NCBI GenBank assembly: GCA_002413305.1
Contig: DHWS01000071.1
Span: 39,522 to 52,129 of the forward strand
Length of the DNA: 12,608 bases
DNA from: Actinobacteria bacterium UBA5176
GTDB lineage: Bacteria > Actinomycetota > UBA4738
Direction: 5' to 3'
A program made the position numbers and the translations under genes. Numbering within the stretch: position 1 is the stretch's first letter; the number at the start of each line of letters is the position of its first letter. A model generated the notes under the pieces. That model worked only from the letters and a program-made list of their open reading frames with translations, was not told the DNA's origin and made no database searches. Positions 12,060 to 12,608 of the stretch are shown here, piece by piece.

Positions 12060-12608
12060 GTGCGACGCATCGCACATTTCGCGCTCGGTGCGGTCCTGGT
12101 GGGTCTGGCGCTCGCCCGGCCGGCCGCGGCGGCAGCGGATCATGGAGTGGGCCGGGCCGGCGAGGCTCGGCCGCATGGCCGGTTCGGGCTGGTCCCGCAG
12201 CTGGGGATCGAAGGTCCGGTTCGAACGCCCCCGACAAGCTCGGGGCAGCTGGCCTACGGGGGCGGGATAGACGGCATCGGAGTGACCACGGGCACCCCCA
12301 AGGTCTACGTCGTGTACTGGGGCACCCAGTGGGGCACCGCCTCCACCAACGGGAGCGGGTACACGGTGTTCACCAACGACTCGGCGGGATACGCCCCAGA
12401 CCAGCAAGCCTTCTTCAAGGGCCTGGGCACGGGTGGCGAACTGTGGGACGGGGTCATGACCCAGTACTGCCAGGGCGTGGCGACCGGTTCGACCTCCTGT
12501 CCCTCCGGCTCGGCGCAGGTCGGCTACCCCACCGGCGGAGCGTTGGCTGGGGGGGGGGACGACAACTGCCCCGCCTCCCCCCCCACCCCCCCCCCCGCCC
12601 CGACCGCC
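12060..12608 (+). CDS. Secreted protein of unknown function, partial (runs off right edge)
   Basis: The frame is open for 183 codons from a GTG at 12060 to the window end. The N-terminus (VRRIAHFALGAVLVGLALARPAAAAADH) is a clear Sec-type signal peptide with two Arg, a hydrophobic core and an Ala-rich cleavage region near residues 22-26. The mature part contains LAYGGGIDGIGVTTGTPKVYVVYWGTQWG, then DQQAFFKGLGTGGELWDGVMTQYCQG and STSCPSGSAQVGYPTGGALAG. I recall similar secreted proteins in other actinobacteria but know of no established function; a hydrolase is possible. Three Cys (in QYCQG, TSCPS and DNCPA) lie close together. An in-frame ATG at 12024 would add 12 residues but has no ribosome binding site. 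From about 12549 the protein becomes Gly/Pro low complexity, where the base calls look unreliable. The leader may control its translation. Confidence 0.78.
   Translation, partial: MRRIAHFALGAVLVGLALARPAAAAADHGVGRAGEARPHGRFGLVPQLGIEGPVRTPPTSSGQLAYGGGIDGIGVTTGTPKVYVVYWGTQWGTASTNGSGYTVFTNDSAGYAPDQQAFFKGLGTGGELWDGVMTQYCQGVATGSTSCPSGSAQVGYPTGGALAGGGDDNCPASPPTPPPAPTA
12549..12608. other. Homopolymer-rich, probably error-laden contig end
   Basis: This stretch holds 10 consecutive G (12549-12558), then C runs of 8 (12577-12584) and 11 (12586-12596), separated by single bases. Elsewhere the coding sequence has no such runs. The reading frame is kept, but the predicted protein turns abruptly into Gly and Pro. 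The likely cause is substitution-type errors toward G and C at the end of an assembled contig, rather than biology. Confidence 0.6.

Noticed and set aside
11746..12237. N-terminal extension of the MaoC-like gene
   Set aside because: Low-complexity Arg/Pro sequence that crosses the leader and signal-peptide region of the divergent gene. The ATG at 11745 has a ribosome binding site and fits the family.
1..12608. CRISPR array, tRNA, rRNA, insertion sequence, phage or defence-system genes
   Set aside because: Looked for and not seen. The genes are ordinary metabolic, transport, repair and signalling genes with uniform composition.

Overview
The window is high-GC bacterial DNA carrying ordinary chromosomal genes. 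Four traits suggest an actinobacterial lineage (Actinomycetota), probably an uncultivated one: a fused transaldolase/glucose-6-phosphate isomerase, a PAC2-family protein, a type-5 uracil-DNA glycosylase, and several start codons 6-7 nt downstream of a TANNNT -10 box, as in leaderless mRNAs. This placement is inference. I see no tRNA, rRNA, CRISPR array, insertion sequence or phage gene. The right end (about 12549-12608) is made of G and C homopolymers that look like a low-quality contig end.

Layout. 1-164 (-): beginning of an unidentified gene that runs off the left edge. 165-416: divergent intergenic region with a small cluster of repeats. 417-2112 (+): PAC2-family protein, then a VIT1/CCC1-type metal transporter. 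They converge, across a possible shared terminator hairpin, on a minus-strand carbohydrate block: marR-type regulator (6029-5580), fused tal-pgi (5481-2836) and 6-phosphogluconolactonase (2805-2164). A GNAT acetyltransferase (6084-6581, +) diverges from the regulator. It converges on a minus-strand series: type-5 uracil-DNA glycosylase (10013-9312), small lipoprotein (9253-8702) and fused ABC exporter (8625-6601). Each of these three has its own candidate promoter. 10115-11224 (+) encodes a receiver-histidine kinase protein. It converges, with 5 nt between stops, on a MaoC-like hydratase (11745-11230, -). From 12060 (+) a secreted protein of unknown function runs off the right edge.

How the genes work together. 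Transaldolase, phosphoglucose isomerase and 6-phosphogluconolactonase belong to the junction of glycolysis and the pentose phosphate pathway and are probably one transcription unit, possibly controlled by the MarR-type protein. Glucose-6-phosphate dehydrogenase and 6-phosphogluconate dehydrogenase are not in the window. The other genes look like unrelated neighbours.

The most interesting element is the roughly 180-nt leader of the secreted-protein gene. It can fold into a three-way junction: a 10-bp closing stem, an 11-bp hairpin capped by a UGCG tetraloop, and a third stem-loop. The single-stranded junction at 11899-11906 is perfectly complementary over 8 nt to the Shine-Dalgarno region at 12049-12056. 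This is a candidate cis-regulatory RNA (riboswitch-like or thermosensor-like) that I cannot assign to a known class.
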